From Hydrogenoanaerobacterium sp032017025 (GTDB taxonomy: Bacteria > Bacillota > Clostridia > Oscillospirales > Ruminococcaceae), in NCBI RefSeq assembly GCF_032017025.1, contig NZ_DALZQO010000013.1, forward strand, positions 17,889 to 81,888: DNA of 64,000 nt, read 5' to 3'. The notes under the pieces were generated by a model. The model had not been told where the DNA came from, made no database searches, and saw nothing but the letters and a program-made list of their open reading frames with translations. This document shows, in pieces, positions 45,521 through 54,588 of the stretch. The first letter of the stretch is position 1. Each line of letters starts with the position of its first letter. The position numbers were made by a program, and so were the translations under genes.

Positions 45521-46994
45521 TGGGCACGATTATAAATATGAGGTAGAATCGCTGGTGCGCATGTTTTTTCACGGTAAAGAGTTACCGGTGGAAACAGGTG
45601 AGCCCAATACGAACGAGGATTTTATCTATACCAAGGTTGTGAAGGGCGAGGCCTCAACGGAACTGCTGGTGGCGGTAAGTTTAGACGGCAGCAGTGAAAA
45701 TGCATGCGATACGGTGTGCAACAGCTTGCCCAACTACGACGCCGAGTGTGAACGTGTATTTGCTGTCATGCTCTACCGTATCCTCACCCCCATGACGGGT
45801 ATTCAGCTTAAATGGGGTGTGCTCACAGGCATTCGCCCGGTTAAATTTGTACACCGCTTTCATGAGCAGGGGCTAAGCGACGATGAAATAAGGCGCACGC
45901 TTGCAGAAAAATACTTGGTATCACCGCAGAAAATAGACCTGATGATGAACACCGCGCGGCGGGAAGCACAGGTGCTCAAGCTATCTAAGCCGAACTTCTA
46001 CAGCCTGTACATCTCCATTCCTTTTTGTCCTACGCGCTGCCTTTACTGTTCGTTTGTGTCGCATTCTATCGAAAAAACAAAAAAATTAATGCCGGAATAT
46101 GTCGACCTCCTCGTTCGTGAAATCGAGTATACTGCACAGGTGCTCGGAAGAATTGACGGCTTGCAGCTCGAGACCATCTATTTCGGTGGCGGCACGCCCA
46201 CGGCGCTTACCGCCGACCAGCTGCGCCAGGTGATGGGGGCGGTGAACAAATGCTTTGATTTTCCGTCGGTGCGCGAATACACGGTCGAGGCCGGGCGCCC
46301 CGATACCATCACCGAGGAAAAATTGCGTGTGCTTAAGGAATACGGTGCAACACGCATCAGCATTAATCCGCAGACCATGAACGACAGCGTACTGGATGCC
46401 ATTGGCAGGAGGCATACCACGCAGCAAACGGTGGATGCATTTCACCTTGCACGAAAAATGGGGCACACCAACATTAATATGGATTTGATTGCAGGGTTGC
46501 CCACTGACACAGTGGAAAGTTTTTGTTCTACACTCGATCAGGTGTTGGGGCTTAACCCCGAAAACATTACACTGCATACCCTTTCGGTAAAACGTGCCGC
46601 CACCCTTGCCGATCAAGCAGACAAGGCTTACCGTGCTCAGAGCGAGGCAGTTACACAGATGCTCGGCTATGCATCCGAAAGCTTTGGAGCGGCGGGGTAT
46701 CACCCGTATTACCTCTACCGTCAAAAGAACACGGTGGATAATATGGAAAATGTAGGCTATTGTAAGAATGGCAGCGAGGGACTGTATAACGTCTATATCA
46801 TGGATGAAACGCACTCCATTGTAGCGCTCGGTGCGGGCGGTGTTTCTAAGCTGAAAGAGCCGGGTGGTGAACTCATCAACCGTGTATTTAATTATAAATA
46901 CCCCTATGAGTATATCAGCCGTTTTGATGAAATTCTCGCCCGTAAAAACAAAATAGCCGAGTTTTATGCTGTTCATCCCTTCGATTGTAAATAA
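45504..46994 (+). CDS. hemZ: HemZ-type oxygen-independent coproporphyrinogen oxidase-like radical SAM protein
   Basis: 496-residue radical SAM enzyme of the HemN/HemW/HemZ family. An N-terminal extension of about 160 residues typical for HemZ precedes SIPFCPTRCLYCSF (CxxxCxxC). ETIYFGGGTPTALTADQL and RISINPQTMNDSVLDAIGRRH follow. HemZ is named as coproporphyrinogen dehydrogenase, but a haem role in a strict anaerobe is uncertain. It is last in the recJ-rel-dtd-MBL-hemZ cluster. Confidence 0.9.
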   Translation: MKIFIDGHDYKYEVESLVRMFFHGKELPVETGEPNTNEDFIYTKVVKGEASTELLVAVSLDGSSENACDTVCNSLPNYDAECERVFAVMLYRILTPMTGIQLKWGVLTGIRPVKFVHRFHEQGLSDDEIRRTLAEKYLVSPQKIDLMMNTARREAQVLKLSKPNFYSLYISIPFCPTRCLYCSFVSHSIEKTKKLMPEYVDLLVREIEYTAQVLGRIDGLQLETIYFGGGTPTALTADQLRQVMGAVNKCFDFPSVREYTVEAGRPDTITEEKLRVLKEYGATRISINPQTMNDSVLDAIGRRHTTQQTVDAFHLARKMGHTNINMDLIAGLPTDTVESFCSTLDQVLGLNPENITLHTLSVKRAATLADQADKAYRAQSEAVTQMLGYASESFGAAGYHPYYLYRQKNTVDNMENVGYCKNGSEGLYNVYIMDETHSIVALGAGGVSKLKEPGGELINRVFNYKYPYEYISRFDEILARKNKIAEFYAVHPFDCK

Positions 46995-47018
46995 TTCAAG
47001 AATTCTATGGTGCATCTA

Positions 47019-47047
47019 TTGCATCGCCTGTAGCGGTAGCATATAAT
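47019..47047 (+). promoter_or_regulatory. Promoter of the zinc-ribbon gene
   Basis: TTGCAT (47019-47024) and TATAAT (47042-47047) with a 17-bp spacer. Confidence 0.75.
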
Positions 47048-47090
47048 AATGGCATCATAACAACACAAGATCTGACAGGAGGATATCAGT

Positions 47091-47525
47091 ATGGATACAT
47101 TTGACGAATTCCTCGGCAAGGCTAAAAATCTGGTGGATTTGGCGGGTAAAAAAACAGGTGAGGCGGTTGAGCTGGCAAAACTAAAGATGAGCCGCATGCA
47201 GCTTAACGGTGAGATTCAAAAAACCTATGAGAAGCTGGGTGCATTTGTTTACAAATTTCATAAATCCGGCGAAGACAATCAGGAACTCATCGATATCTGT
47301 GTTGGTGAAATTGACAGCTTGCTGGTACAGCTTGATGCAATCGCGAGTAAAATCAACGAGATTAGAAGCTCGGTAAAATGTCCTCAGTGCGGCGCATTAA
47401 ACGATGAAGAGTCGATCTACTGTGCAAAATGCGGTGCAAAAATGGCAATGGAGCCGGCTACTGAACCAATCTATGCAGATGCACCTGCAGAAGAACCCGC
47501 GGCAGAAACGCAAACAGAAGAGTAA
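47091..47525 (+). CDS. Zinc-ribbon protein with helical N-terminal half
   Basis: 144 residues. The first ~95 form amphipathic, coiled-coil-like helices (KLKMSRMQLNGEIQKTYEKL). A rubredoxin-type zinc ribbon follows (CPQCGALNDEESIYCAKCG, four cysteines), then an acidic Pro/Ala/Glu tail. There is no membrane segment. Such proteins are common in Clostridia and have no assigned function. It is monocistronic, with a promoter and a terminator. Confidence 0.8.
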   Translation: MDTFDEFLGKAKNLVDLAGKKTGEAVELAKLKMSRMQLNGEIQKTYEKLGAFVYKFHKSGEDNQELIDICVGEIDSLLVQLDAIASKINEIRSSVKCPQCGALNDEESIYCAKCGAKMAMEPATEPIYADAPAEEPAAETQTEE

Positions 47526-47540
47526 TACATAAAAAGTTTA

Positions 47541-47570
47541 AAAAAAGGGCACCCAAGCGGTGCCTTTTCT
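47541..47570 (+). terminator. Terminator after the zinc-ribbon gene
   Basis: AAAAGG-GCACC pairs with GGTGCCTTTT around CAAGC, with one bulged G in the 5' arm; TTTTCT follows. Confidence 0.75.
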
Positions 47571-47660
47571 CATATCTATCAGAAAACTGTAAATCATAAA
47601 CAGTAGGCGCACTTCATAACATAAAAGGAAGAATATATTGACGAAAAGGGGAGTGCCTGC

Positions 47661-49400
47661 ATGTCAGCCAAAAAGAAACAGACATTTTTGCAGGGCGCCA
47701 TGATTTTGTTGGCTGCTACCGTGTTGGTAAAGGTGATTGGCGTACTGTTTAAAATGCCCCTCACAAATATCATTGGTGCAACCGGTATGGGCTATTTTAA
47801 TATAGCGTACGGGCTCTTCAACACACTGTATGCGCTGTCTGTAGCCGGGCTCCCTGTGGCAGTCGCCAAGATGGTGGCGGAAAACTCGGCAGCGCACCGC
47901 TTTCGCGACGTACGCCGTATTCATCACCTTTCTACACTGGCCTTTCTCATAACAGGCTCGCTCGGTACGCTTATTATGTTTTTTGGTGCAAAGCCATATG
48001 TCCAGTTTAACAAGAACCAAGATGCACTTTATGCCGTTGCTGTTATGGCTCCCGCCATCCTGTTTGTTTGCCTTACATCATCGTTTCGCGGCTACTATGA
48101 GGGGCTGCGCAATATGTACCCCACTGCGGTGTCTCAGGTTGTTGAGGCAGCAGGCAAGCTGGTTTTCGGCATGTGGTTTGCAACCTATATGATGCAGAAG
48201 GGCTTAGCGGAATATGAGCAGCTAGGCACTGTATTTGGCAGAGCCTGTGCAAGCATGGAACGTGCGCGCCTTGATGTGCTGCCGTTTGCGGCGGCGGGTG
48301 CAATTGCAGGTATTGCTGCAAGCACCATTCTGGGTACGCTGTACCTGTGGCTGCGGCACCATATTGTTGGGGATGGTATTACGCACGAAGAGCTGCAGCG
48401 TTCACCTGAGGCGGCAAGCAGACGTGTGTTGATGCGTCGGCTGATACGCATTGCCGTACCGGTTTGCCTTGGCTCACTGGTGCTCAACATTACAACCATC
48501 ATCGATATCAGCTCTATCACAAACCGCCTTTCTACGGCACTTACTAAAGACTCCACAGTGATTCTGGGCATGTACAGCGGTGCCATTCCCCCCGCGATGG
48601 AAATTTCGGGGATACCGAACTTTCTCTATGGTACCTATACCATGGCGGTTACGATCTTTAATCTGGTGCCCGCCATTACCACCACCTTTGGCGTTAGTGC
48701 ATTGCCCATTATTGCAAGCGCATGGGCCACCCATAACCGCCATGAGCTTACCCGCGGGATTGAATCGGTGCTGCGCATTACTTCTATGGTGGCATTTCCC
48801 GCCGGCTGCGGGTTATTTGCGCTTGCGCAGCCGATTCTCATGCTGCTTTACCCGGGGGAAGCAGCCTCGGTGCAGATCGCTGTTCCTATGTTGCGTATCC
48901 TTGGCATTGCGGTAATGTTTGTTTCGCTTGCAACGCCGGTTAACAGCATGCTGCAGGCAATCGGTAAAGTAAATGTGCCTGTAAAGCTTATGCTCATTGG
49001 CGGCGTGCTCAAGCTAACCACAAATTACATTTTTATCGCAGACCCTAACATCAACATTCAGGTCGCCCCTTACGGTACGCTCATTTGTTACGCATTTATA
49101 CTGCTTTTTTCGGTACCGATCCTATGCCGCTCTGCACAAACCTCAATCAGCTTGGTGCAAACTTTTTTTAAGCCGCTTTTGGCTGCTGTTCTGTGCGGAA
49201 TCTGTGCTTGGGTGACCTACGGGTTGCTTACAAAAGTGTTTGGAGAAACCCTCTCAACCCTTGCTGCAATCACAATTGCAGGTGTTTTTTATGTTGTTTG
49301 CCTGTTTTTATTGCATGCAATCGTAAAAGATGATATTTTAATGCTTCCCAACGGCGAAAAAATCGTAAAAACACTTGAAAAAAGAGGACTGATAAGGTAA
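47661..49400 (+). CDS. yabM: Polysaccharide/lipid flippase, YabM (SpoVB-like) of the MOP superfamily
   Basis: 579-residue protein with about 14 hydrophobic segments; N-terminus VKVIGVLFKMPLTNIIGATG, then GRNMYPT-type loop (RGYYEGLRNMYPTAVSQ). It belongs to the wall-precursor flippase group that includes SpoVB, YtgP and MurJ-like proteins. The position directly before mazG and the rqcP-yabR genes equals that of Bacillus yabM. It has a ~60-residue insertion around residues 185-245 compared with the shorter paralogue at 3687-5219. Confidence 0.85.
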   Translation: MSAKKKQTFLQGAMILLAATVLVKVIGVLFKMPLTNIIGATGMGYFNIAYGLFNTLYALSVAGLPVAVAKMVAENSAAHRFRDVRRIHHLSTLAFLITGSLGTLIMFFGAKPYVQFNKNQDALYAVAVMAPAILFVCLTSSFRGYYEGLRNMYPTAVSQVVEAAGKLVFGMWFATYMMQKGLAEYEQLGTVFGRACASMERARLDVLPFAAAGAIAGIAASTILGTLYLWLRHHIVGDGITHEELQRSPEAASRRVLMRRLIRIAVPVCLGSLVLNITTIIDISSITNRLSTALTKDSTVILGMYSGAIPPAMEISGIPNFLYGTYTMAVTIFNLVPAITTTFGVSALPIIASAWATHNRHELTRGIESVLRITSMVAFPAGCGLFALAQPILMLLYPGEAASVQIAVPMLRILGIAVMFVSLATPVNSMLQAIGKVNVPVKLMLIGGVLKLTTNYIFIADPNINIQVAPYGTLICYAFILLFSVPILCRSAQTSISLVQTFFKPLLAAVLCGICAWVTYGLLTKVFGETLSTLAAITIAGVFYVVCLFLLHAIVKDDILMLPNGEKIVKTLEKRGLIR

Positions 49401-49436
49401 TATAATAGGAGTTCCTTTTTGGGGGAAAGAATTTAG

Positions 49437-50252
49437 GTGAACAAATTGGCACTTGATTTTACAGTAAAAAATCGGTACAATATGCAGGATTTGATTCGTA
49501 TTATGAAGATTCTGCGATCCGATGAGGGCTGTCCGTGGGACAGGGAGCAAACGCACCAGTCAATCCGCAAAAACTTTGTAGAAGAAACTTATGAGGTTTG
49601 CGAAGCGATTGATACACAAGATGTGGAGCTACTCAAAGAAGAACTGGGTGATGTTCTGTTACAAATCGTGTTCCACACCGAGATGGAACAGGAACAGGGA
49701 GCCTTTGATTTTGATGATGTCTGTACCGGTATCTGCAAAAAACTTGTTCTTCGCCATCCGCATATCTTTTCGGATGTCAAAGTAAATGATTCAGCTGAAG
49801 TTTTGCAAAACTGGGATGCCATTAAGAAAAAAGAAAAAGGACAGGAAAGCTTTGCACAGACATTACAGGGTGTTTCTAAGGCGTTGCCGTCGCTTATGCG
49901 TAGCGCAAAGGTTCAGCAGCGCGCGGCGCGTGCAGGTTTCGATTATCCCAATGTTCAATGGGCAATGATAGATTTACGCAGCGAAGTTGAGGAGCTAAGT
50001 GAGGCGATTGCACAGCAAGACAAAGCGAATTGCGTCGAGGAGCTTGGCGACCTGCTGTTTTCAGCGGTAAATGTAGCACGGTTCATTGGTACAGATGCAG
50101 AGGAAAGCCTGTCACAATCCTGCGAAAAATTTATTGCGCGTTTTGCAAAGGTAGAAGCACTGGCAAATGAGCAGGGGATTGACATGAAATCCTCATCTAT
50201 TGAGGAATTGGATAAGCTTTGGAAAAAAGCAAAAATGTTAGCAACAGATTAG
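49437..50252 (+). CDS. mazG: Nucleoside triphosphate pyrophosphohydrolase MazG
   Basis: House-cleaning enzyme that hydrolyses (non-canonical) NTPs to NMP and pyrophosphate. 271 residues with two MazG domains: GCPWDREQTHQSIRKNFVEETYEV with EELGDVLLQIVFH, and a second EELGDLLFSAVNVARF. The tetrapyrrole-methylase domain of Bacillus YabN is missing, so only the MazG part is present. GTG start behind GGGGGAAAG. It follows yabM by 36 bases. Confidence 0.94.
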   Translation: MNKLALDFTVKNRYNMQDLIRIMKILRSDEGCPWDREQTHQSIRKNFVEETYEVCEAIDTQDVELLKEELGDVLLQIVFHTEMEQEQGAFDFDDVCTGICKKLVLRHPHIFSDVKVNDSAEVLQNWDAIKKKEKGQESFAQTLQGVSKALPSLMRSAKVQQRAARAGFDYPNVQWAMIDLRSEVEELSEAIAQQDKANCVEELGDLLFSAVNVARFIGTDAEESLSQSCEKFIARFAKVEALANEQGIDMKSSSIEELDKLWKKAKMLATD

Positions 50253-50300
50253 ATTACCAAGTCTGTTTCAATAATTCTTAAAATAACGGAGGCTATTAAA

Positions 50301-50576
50301 ATGACAAAGACAGATCTGATTAGCATGGTTGCCCAGAAAGCAGATTTAACAAAGAAAGACAGCGAGAAAGCTGTTACAGCGGTTATTGACACTATTACAG
50401 AGGCTCTTGTGAATGGTGATAAAGTTCAGCTGGTTGGCTTTGGCACCTTTGAAGTAAAAGTTCGCGGTGAGAGAATGGGCATTAATCCCAGAACAAAAGA
50501 GAAAATGAAGATTTCTGCATCCAAACTGCCTTCCTTCAAAGCAGGTAAAGCTCTGAAAGATTCTGTTGCAAAATAG
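50301..50576 (+). CDS. hup: HU-family nucleoid protein
   Basis: 91-residue DNA-bending protein. MTKTDLISMVAQKADLTKKDSEKAV and the DNA-arm sequence VGFGTFEVKVRGERMGINPRT are typical; GINPRT carries the intercalating Pro. Strong ACGGAGG site. It lies between mazG and rqcP, an order common in Clostridia. A terminator follows, so rqcP may use another promoter. Confidence 0.96.
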   Translation: MTKTDLISMVAQKADLTKKDSEKAVTAVIDTITEALVNGDKVQLVGFGTFEVKVRGERMGINPRTKEKMKISASKLPSFKAGKALKDSVAK

Positions 50577-50603
50577 TTTTAGCGCACAATTTGAATAGCT
50601 TTT

Positions 50604-50638
50604 AAAATGGGAGTGCGTCGCTGCATTCCCATTTTTTT
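50604..50638 (+). terminator. Terminator after hup
   Basis: AAAATGGGAGTGC and GCATTCCCATTTT pair (one G-T pair) around a short loop; more T residues follow. Confidence 0.85.
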
Positions 50639-50691
50639 GATACAATGGAATAAATTGGACTCCGGTTATTTGTTTTAAAAGGAGGATAACA

Positions 50692-50934
50692 ATGCGTCTC
50701 GATAAATATTTAAAAATAACACGGCTTATCAAACGCCGCACCATTGCAAACGAGGCCTGCGATGCGGGCAGAATTTCAGTAAACGGCAAGGTGCAGCGTG
50801 CCTCTTACGATGTCAAGGAAAACGATATTATCGAAATTAATCTCGGCACAAGGCCGCTCAAGGTGCGTGTTCTTAAGGTAAGTGAATATGCCACCAAAGA
50901 AAATGCTTCTACTCACTATGTCGTAGTGGAATAA
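50692..50934 (+). CDS. rqcP: RqcP, S4-domain ribosome quality-control factor
   Basis: 80-residue S4 RNA-binding protein (formerly YabO) that stabilises the P-site tRNA during RqcH-directed alanine tailing of stalled chains. MRLDKYLKITRLIKRRTIANEACDAG and GRISVNGKVQRASYDVKENDII show the S4 fold. AAAGGAGG site upstream. The position between mazG/hup and yabP matches Bacillus. Confidence 0.93.
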   Translation: MRLDKYLKITRLIKRRTIANEACDAGRISVNGKVQRASYDVKENDIIEINLGTRPLKVRVLKVSEYATKENASTHYVVVE

Positions 50935-50956
50935 CGACGGCAAACGGTGCAGCTTG

Positions 50957-50985
50957 TCATAAATCCACTTGCCCGGGCATACGCT
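50957..50985 (+). promoter_or_regulatory. Candidate sigma-E promoter of yabP
   Basis: TCATAAA (50957-50963) and CATACGCT (50978-50985) are 14 bp apart. The -10 matches the sigma-E consensus CATACANT at every fixed base but one. The predicted start (about 50992) lies between rqcP and yabP, as expected for a mother-cell gene. Confidence 0.5.
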
Positions 50986-51023
50986 GTATGGATAGTGAAA
51001 CCATCATACAGGGGGAATTGAAG

Positions 51024-51308
51024 ATGCCTGAGGATAAAAAATTAGTTAAAATGCCGCACAATGTTATTTTGGAAGATCGCCACAAACTCACCGTTTCGGG
51101 TGTTGAAGATATCGACAGCTTTGATGAAGAAACGGTGGTGCTGTTCACCGATATGGGTGAGCTCACGGTCAAGGGTGATAGCCTGCATATCAACAAGCTG
51201 AATGTCGATACGGGCGAGCTGAATGTCGAAGGCGAAATACACTCCCTTATCTATACCAACGACGTACCGCGGCGCGGCGGCGGGCTGTTTGCGCGTCTGT
51301 TTCGTTAA
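51024..51308 (+). CDS. yabP: Sporulation protein YabP
   Basis: 94-residue protein of the YabP/YqfC family needed for spore formation in the mother cell. PHNVILEDRHKLTVSGVEDIDSF and TDMGELTVKGDSLHI are the family signature. The ATG at 51024 is chosen because GGGGGA lies seven bases upstream and because the in-frame ATG at 50988 would precede the predicted transcription start. Confidence 0.93.
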   Translation: MPEDKKLVKMPHNVILEDRHKLTVSGVEDIDSFDEETVVLFTDMGELTVKGDSLHINKLNVDTGELNVEGEIHSLIYTNDVPRRGGGLFARLFR

Positions 51309-51341
51309 TCGAAAACAAGCAGCGTCGTAGGAGGCTAGGGA

Positions 51342-51932
51342 ATGATCGAGGTAAACACCCAGACCATCGTGTTTTTGCAGTCCCTTGCGCTTGGTTTTGC
51401 GCTGGGCTTGTTTTATGATGTGTTTCGCATATTTCGACTTGCAATTCATCACAGCAGTGTTATTATCTTTCTGGAGGATATCTCCTATTTTGTGATTTGT
51501 GCGATTATTACATTCCTGTTCTCGCTTTCTGCGGTGAACGGGCATGTGCGCGTGTTTCTGGTAATTGGCGAGCTGCTCGGCGCCACAATTTATTATTTTT
51601 CGTTGGGTGCGCTGGTCATGAGTGTTTCCAAAATAATTATTCGCTTTATGAAAGCTTTACTAAGGCTGCTTTACCGCGTGTTCCTGCGCCCGTTTATACG
51701 CCTTTTTATTTGGTTAGCACGCAAAACTGGTAAAATTACCAATAAAATGGCTGTTAACGCAAAAAAAGTTCGTGCAAAAGCGAAATATAGCTTGAAACAG
51801 CGCGGCATTTTAGTGTATAATTTATGTGTTAAGCGGATTCATCGCGGTAAGCAGCAAGGGAAGATAAAAAGAGGTGATGCGCCCGATGCGAAAGGCAAAA
51901 GAAAAAAAGAACGGCAAAGCAAGATTGCTTAA
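51342..51932 (+). CDS. yabQ: Spore cortex biosynthesis protein YabQ
   Basis: 196-residue membrane protein needed for cortex formation. Three to four N-terminal helices (QSLALGFALGLFYDVFRIFRL is the family hallmark) precede a long basic C-terminal tail. It follows yabP by 33 bases behind GTAGGAGG. Its last ~45 bases overlap divIC in another frame. Confidence 0.92.
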   Translation: MIEVNTQTIVFLQSLALGFALGLFYDVFRIFRLAIHHSSVIIFLEDISYFVICAIITFLFSLSAVNGHVRVFLVIGELLGATIYYFSLGALVMSVSKIIIRFMKALLRLLYRVFLRPFIRLFIWLARKTGKITNKMAVNAKKVRAKAKYSLKQRGILVYNLCVKRIHRGKQQGKIKRGDAPDAKGKRKKERQSKIA

Positions 51933-52179
51933 ATTTGCTGTTTGCGTGTTTGTGGTGTATGTTGTCTATATGATGATCCAACAGCAGTTTGACATCAAAG
52001 ACCGCCAGCTCGAACTTGCCATGCTGCAGCAACAAGTGGACCAGCAACGGCTGGAAAACAAAGAAATTGAGCGGTTGCTTGCGAGTGATAACGAAGAATA
52101 TGTCGAGCGCCTTGCCAAGGATGAATACGGCTATGCATATCCTGATGAGACAATTTACATAGACACGTCAGGGAGCTGA
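51886..52179 (+). CDS. divIC: Septum formation initiator DivIC/FtsB family
   Basis: Bitopic division protein that pairs with FtsL in the septal ring. 97 residues: basic N-terminus, one membrane helix (LKFAVCVFVVYVVYMMI), coiled coil (LELAMLQQQVDQQRLENKEIERL), and a conserved end EYVERLAKDEYGYAYPDE. The ATG at 51886 has AGAGGTGAT seven bases upstream; GTG/ATG codons at 51874-51879 are alternatives. It overlaps the end of yabQ. Confidence 0.88.
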   Translation: MRKAKEKKNGKARLLKFAVCVFVVYVVYMMIQQQFDIKDRQLELAMLQQQVDQQRLENKEIERLLASDNEEYVERLAKDEYGYAYPDETIYIDTSGS

Positions 52180-52218
52180 CCAAAGGACATAGAATTTTAA
52201 GGAGGCCAATGTTTTCAT

Positions 52219-52656
52219 ATGCAGCTTGAAGTAGGAAAAATTGTGGAGGGCAAAGTGACCGGAATTACAAAATTCGGTGCGTTTGTCGAGTTGCCCGGAG
52301 GAAAAACCGGAATGGTTCACATTTCAGAGGTTGCAACTACCTATGTGAATGAAATTTCCGATTATATCAAAGAGAATCAGATGGTAAAGGTCAAAGTTCT
52401 GTCTATTTCTCCGGAAGGCAAGGTGAGCCTATCCATTAAAAGAGCATTGCCACCAACACCGCCACCGCCAAGACGCGACGGTCCAAGGGTAGACAGCTTC
52501 GATTGGTCTTCTTCCCGCAAGAACGATAACATGTCCTTTGAAGATATGATGAACAAATTTAAGCAGGCCAGCGATGACAAAATGTCTGATCTGAAAAAGT
52601 ATACCGATGTCAAGCGCGGCACCGGCAACGGTGGCCGCAGGAGCGGTCAAAGATAA
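52219..52656 (+). CDS. yabR: S1-domain RNA-binding protein YabR
   Basis: 145 residues: one S1 domain (VGKIVEGKVTGITKFGAFVELPGGKTGMVHISEVA, residues 4-70), a Pro-rich linker (PPTPPPPRR) and an acidic/basic tail. It belongs to the general stress/RNA-binding YabR (YugI-like) group. AAGGAGG site upstream. Last gene of the yabM-yabR-like cluster; a terminator follows. Confidence 0.92.
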   Translation: MQLEVGKIVEGKVTGITKFGAFVELPGGKTGMVHISEVATTYVNEISDYIKENQMVKVKVLSISPEGKVSLSIKRALPPTPPPPRRDGPRVDSFDWSSSRKNDNMSFEDMMNKFKQASDDKMSDLKKYTDVKRGTGNGGRRSGQR

Positions 52657-52668
52657 TTTAAAACAGAT

Positions 52669-52700
52669 TGAAGCGTCTGATTCAGACGCTTCATTTTCTT
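52669..52700 (+). terminator. Terminator after yabR
   Basis: TGAAGCGTCTGA is repeated in inverse (52681-52693) almost without loop, followed by TTTTCTT. Confidence 0.85.
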
Positions 52701-52716
52701 ATCAAGGAGAGAAGCT

Positions 52717-53871
52717 ATGGTTATCATAAACGGTAAAATTTTTACAATGGTGGGTGAGCCTATCGCCTGCGGTTATGTCCGTACCGAGGGGACTAAAATT
52801 GCTGAGGTAGGTGATATGGCAGATTATAAGCCTATAAAGGGTGAAGAGGTGCTTGAGGCGGCAGGCGCGGGCATTTACCCCGGCTTTGTGGATGCACACT
52901 GCCATATCGGTATGTGGGAAGATTCGCTGGGCTTTGAAGGAGATGACGGAAACGAGGATACCGACCCTTGTGTGCCGCACCTGCGCGCCATTGATGCGAT
53001 TAACCCCATTGAACGCAGCTTTTCTGAGGCATTGGAGGGCGGGGTGACCACAGTTGTGGTTGCACCCGGCAGTGCAAACCCCATTGCGGGGCGTATCTGC
53101 GCGCTGAAAACCAAGGGCTGCTGCATCGATGATATGGTGATTAAAGAAAACCTCGCAATGAAATTTGCACTGGGTGAAAACCCAAAGCTGACCTATCACG
53201 CCAAAGGACAAACGCCTACCACCAGAATGGCAACCGCAGCTCTTATCCGCGAGCAGCTAGCCAAAACCCGCCGCTATATGGAGGATAAAGAGGCAGCCGA
53301 GGAGGATGAAGATCTGGACGAGCCGGAGTTTGATTTCAAGTGCGAGGCGCTGATTCCGCTGCTTAGGCGCGAAATTAGGGCGCATATCCATGCACACCGT
53401 GCCGATGACATCTGTACGGCAATGCGCATTTGCAGGGAGTTTGACATTGACTATGTGCTCATTCACTGCACAGACGGGCACGCCCTTGCACCGCGCCTTG
53501 CCAACGCACATGCTAGTGCTGTGGTAGGGCCGCTCATCAACTCGCGTACAAAGCCCGAGCTTGCGGGGCAGACGCTCGACAACCCCGCCGTGCTCTCAAA
53601 AAACGGGGTGAAAACCGCCATCTGTACCGACCACCCCGAGCTCCCTATCCAGTACCTCACGCTTTCCGCCGGTATTGCAGTTCGCGGAGGGATGCCCTAT
53701 GACGAGGCACTCAAAGCGATTACCATTTATCCTGCTCAAATCTGCGGCATTGACGACCGTGTCGGCAGCATCGAGGTTGGTAAGGACGCAGATTTGGTTC
53801 TGTTTTTTGGTGATCCGCTCTCGGTCTACGCAAAGCCAAAACTGGTTATCATAAACGGGGATGTAAAATAG
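52717..53871 (+). CDS. Amidohydrolase family protein (imidazolonepropionase/dihydroorotase-like)
   Basis: 384-residue TIM-barrel metal hydrolase. Metal ligands are seen in PGFVDAHCHIG, the histidines of RAHIHAHRADD and the CTDGHALAP/CTDHPEL segments. A C-terminal composite domain ends GSIEVGKDADLVLFFGDPL. It resembles the amidohydrolases of Clostridia with no proven substrate. It stands alone behind AAGGAGAG, 17 bases after the preceding terminator. Confidence 0.87.
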   Translation: MVIINGKIFTMVGEPIACGYVRTEGTKIAEVGDMADYKPIKGEEVLEAAGAGIYPGFVDAHCHIGMWEDSLGFEGDDGNEDTDPCVPHLRAIDAINPIERSFSEALEGGVTTVVVAPGSANPIAGRICALKTKGCCIDDMVIKENLAMKFALGENPKLTYHAKGQTPTTRMATAALIREQLAKTRRYMEDKEAAEEDEDLDEPEFDFKCEALIPLLRREIRAHIHAHRADDICTAMRICREFDIDYVLIHCTDGHALAPRLANAHASAVVGPLINSRTKPELAGQTLDNPAVLSKNGVKTAICTDHPELPIQYLTLSAGIAVRGGMPYDEALKAITIYPAQICGIDDRVGSIEVGKDADLVLFFGDPLSVYAKPKLVIINGDVK

Positions 53872-53884
53872 CCTCTACCACCGC

Positions 53885-53913
53885 TTGTATTTTTGCATAG
53901 ATTGTGGTATAAT
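53885..53913 (+). promoter_or_regulatory. Promoter of hpf
   Basis: TTGTAT (53885-53890) and TATAAT (53908-53913) with a 17-bp spacer. The leader to 54060 contains small hairpins, the clearest TGTGCGT/ACGCACA (about 53962-53986). Confidence 0.75.
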
Positions 53914-54060
53914 AGATACAAGATATTTATGCAAGTTCAATACTGCTATTTGTAGCGGAAGTGTGCGTCAAAGTGTTTACGCACAAATTCTTGTCCGACC
54001 TTCCGGCGGACGTTGTCCGCTTTCCGAAAGGGATATTCAAATAGATAAGGGGCTGAAGTT

Positions 54061-54588
54061 ATGAACATTACCATTACTGCGAGAAAGACTACTGTAAGAG
54101 ATTCCTTTAAGGAGCGCTGCGAGAAAAAGCTAGGCAAACTGGACCGTTTCTTCTCAGACGATGCAAAGGCAACAGTTGTCGTTACCAATGAGCATGAGCG
54201 CGAAACTGTCGAGGTAACAATACAATCACAGGGAATGTTCTTCCGCTGCGAGAAAACTACCGCAGACAGGCTCGATTCGCTTGATGCAGTCGTTGATAGC
54301 CTATTCCGCCAGATTGTAAAAAACAAGCAAAAGCTTGGCAAACGTGTACGTGATGAGGCGTTTACTTCCTCGGAGGTAGATCTGCTTGAACAGGATGTTG
54401 CTGAATATCACGTGGTGAAGATTAAAAAATTCCCCATGAAGCCTATGGCAATTGATGAAGCGATTCTGCAAATGAATATGTTGGGGCACGAATTTTATAT
54501 GTTCCGCAATTGCGAAGATAATGAGATCAACGTTGTCTATAAACGTAACAATGGAGATTACGGTTTGATTGAACCCAAAATCGAGTAA
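54061..54588 (+). CDS. hpf: Ribosome hibernation-promoting factor, long form
   Basis: Pairs 70S ribosomes into inactive 100S dimers in stationary phase. 175 residues: N-terminal YfiA-like domain (MNITITARKTTVRDSFKERCEKKLGKLDRFF) that blocks the A and P sites, a linker, and a C-terminal dimerisation domain (KKFPMKPMAIDEAILQMNMLGHEFYMF). The start follows AAGGGGCTGAAGTT. It has its own promoter, as expected for a stress-controlled gene. Confidence 0.95.
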   Translation: MNITITARKTTVRDSFKERCEKKLGKLDRFFSDDAKATVVVTNEHERETVEVTIQSQGMFFRCEKTTADRLDSLDAVVDSLFRQIVKNKQKLGKRVRDEAFTSSEVDLLEQDVAEYHVVKIKKFPMKPMAIDEAILQMNMLGHEFYMFRNCEDNEINVVYKRNNGDYGLIEPKIE

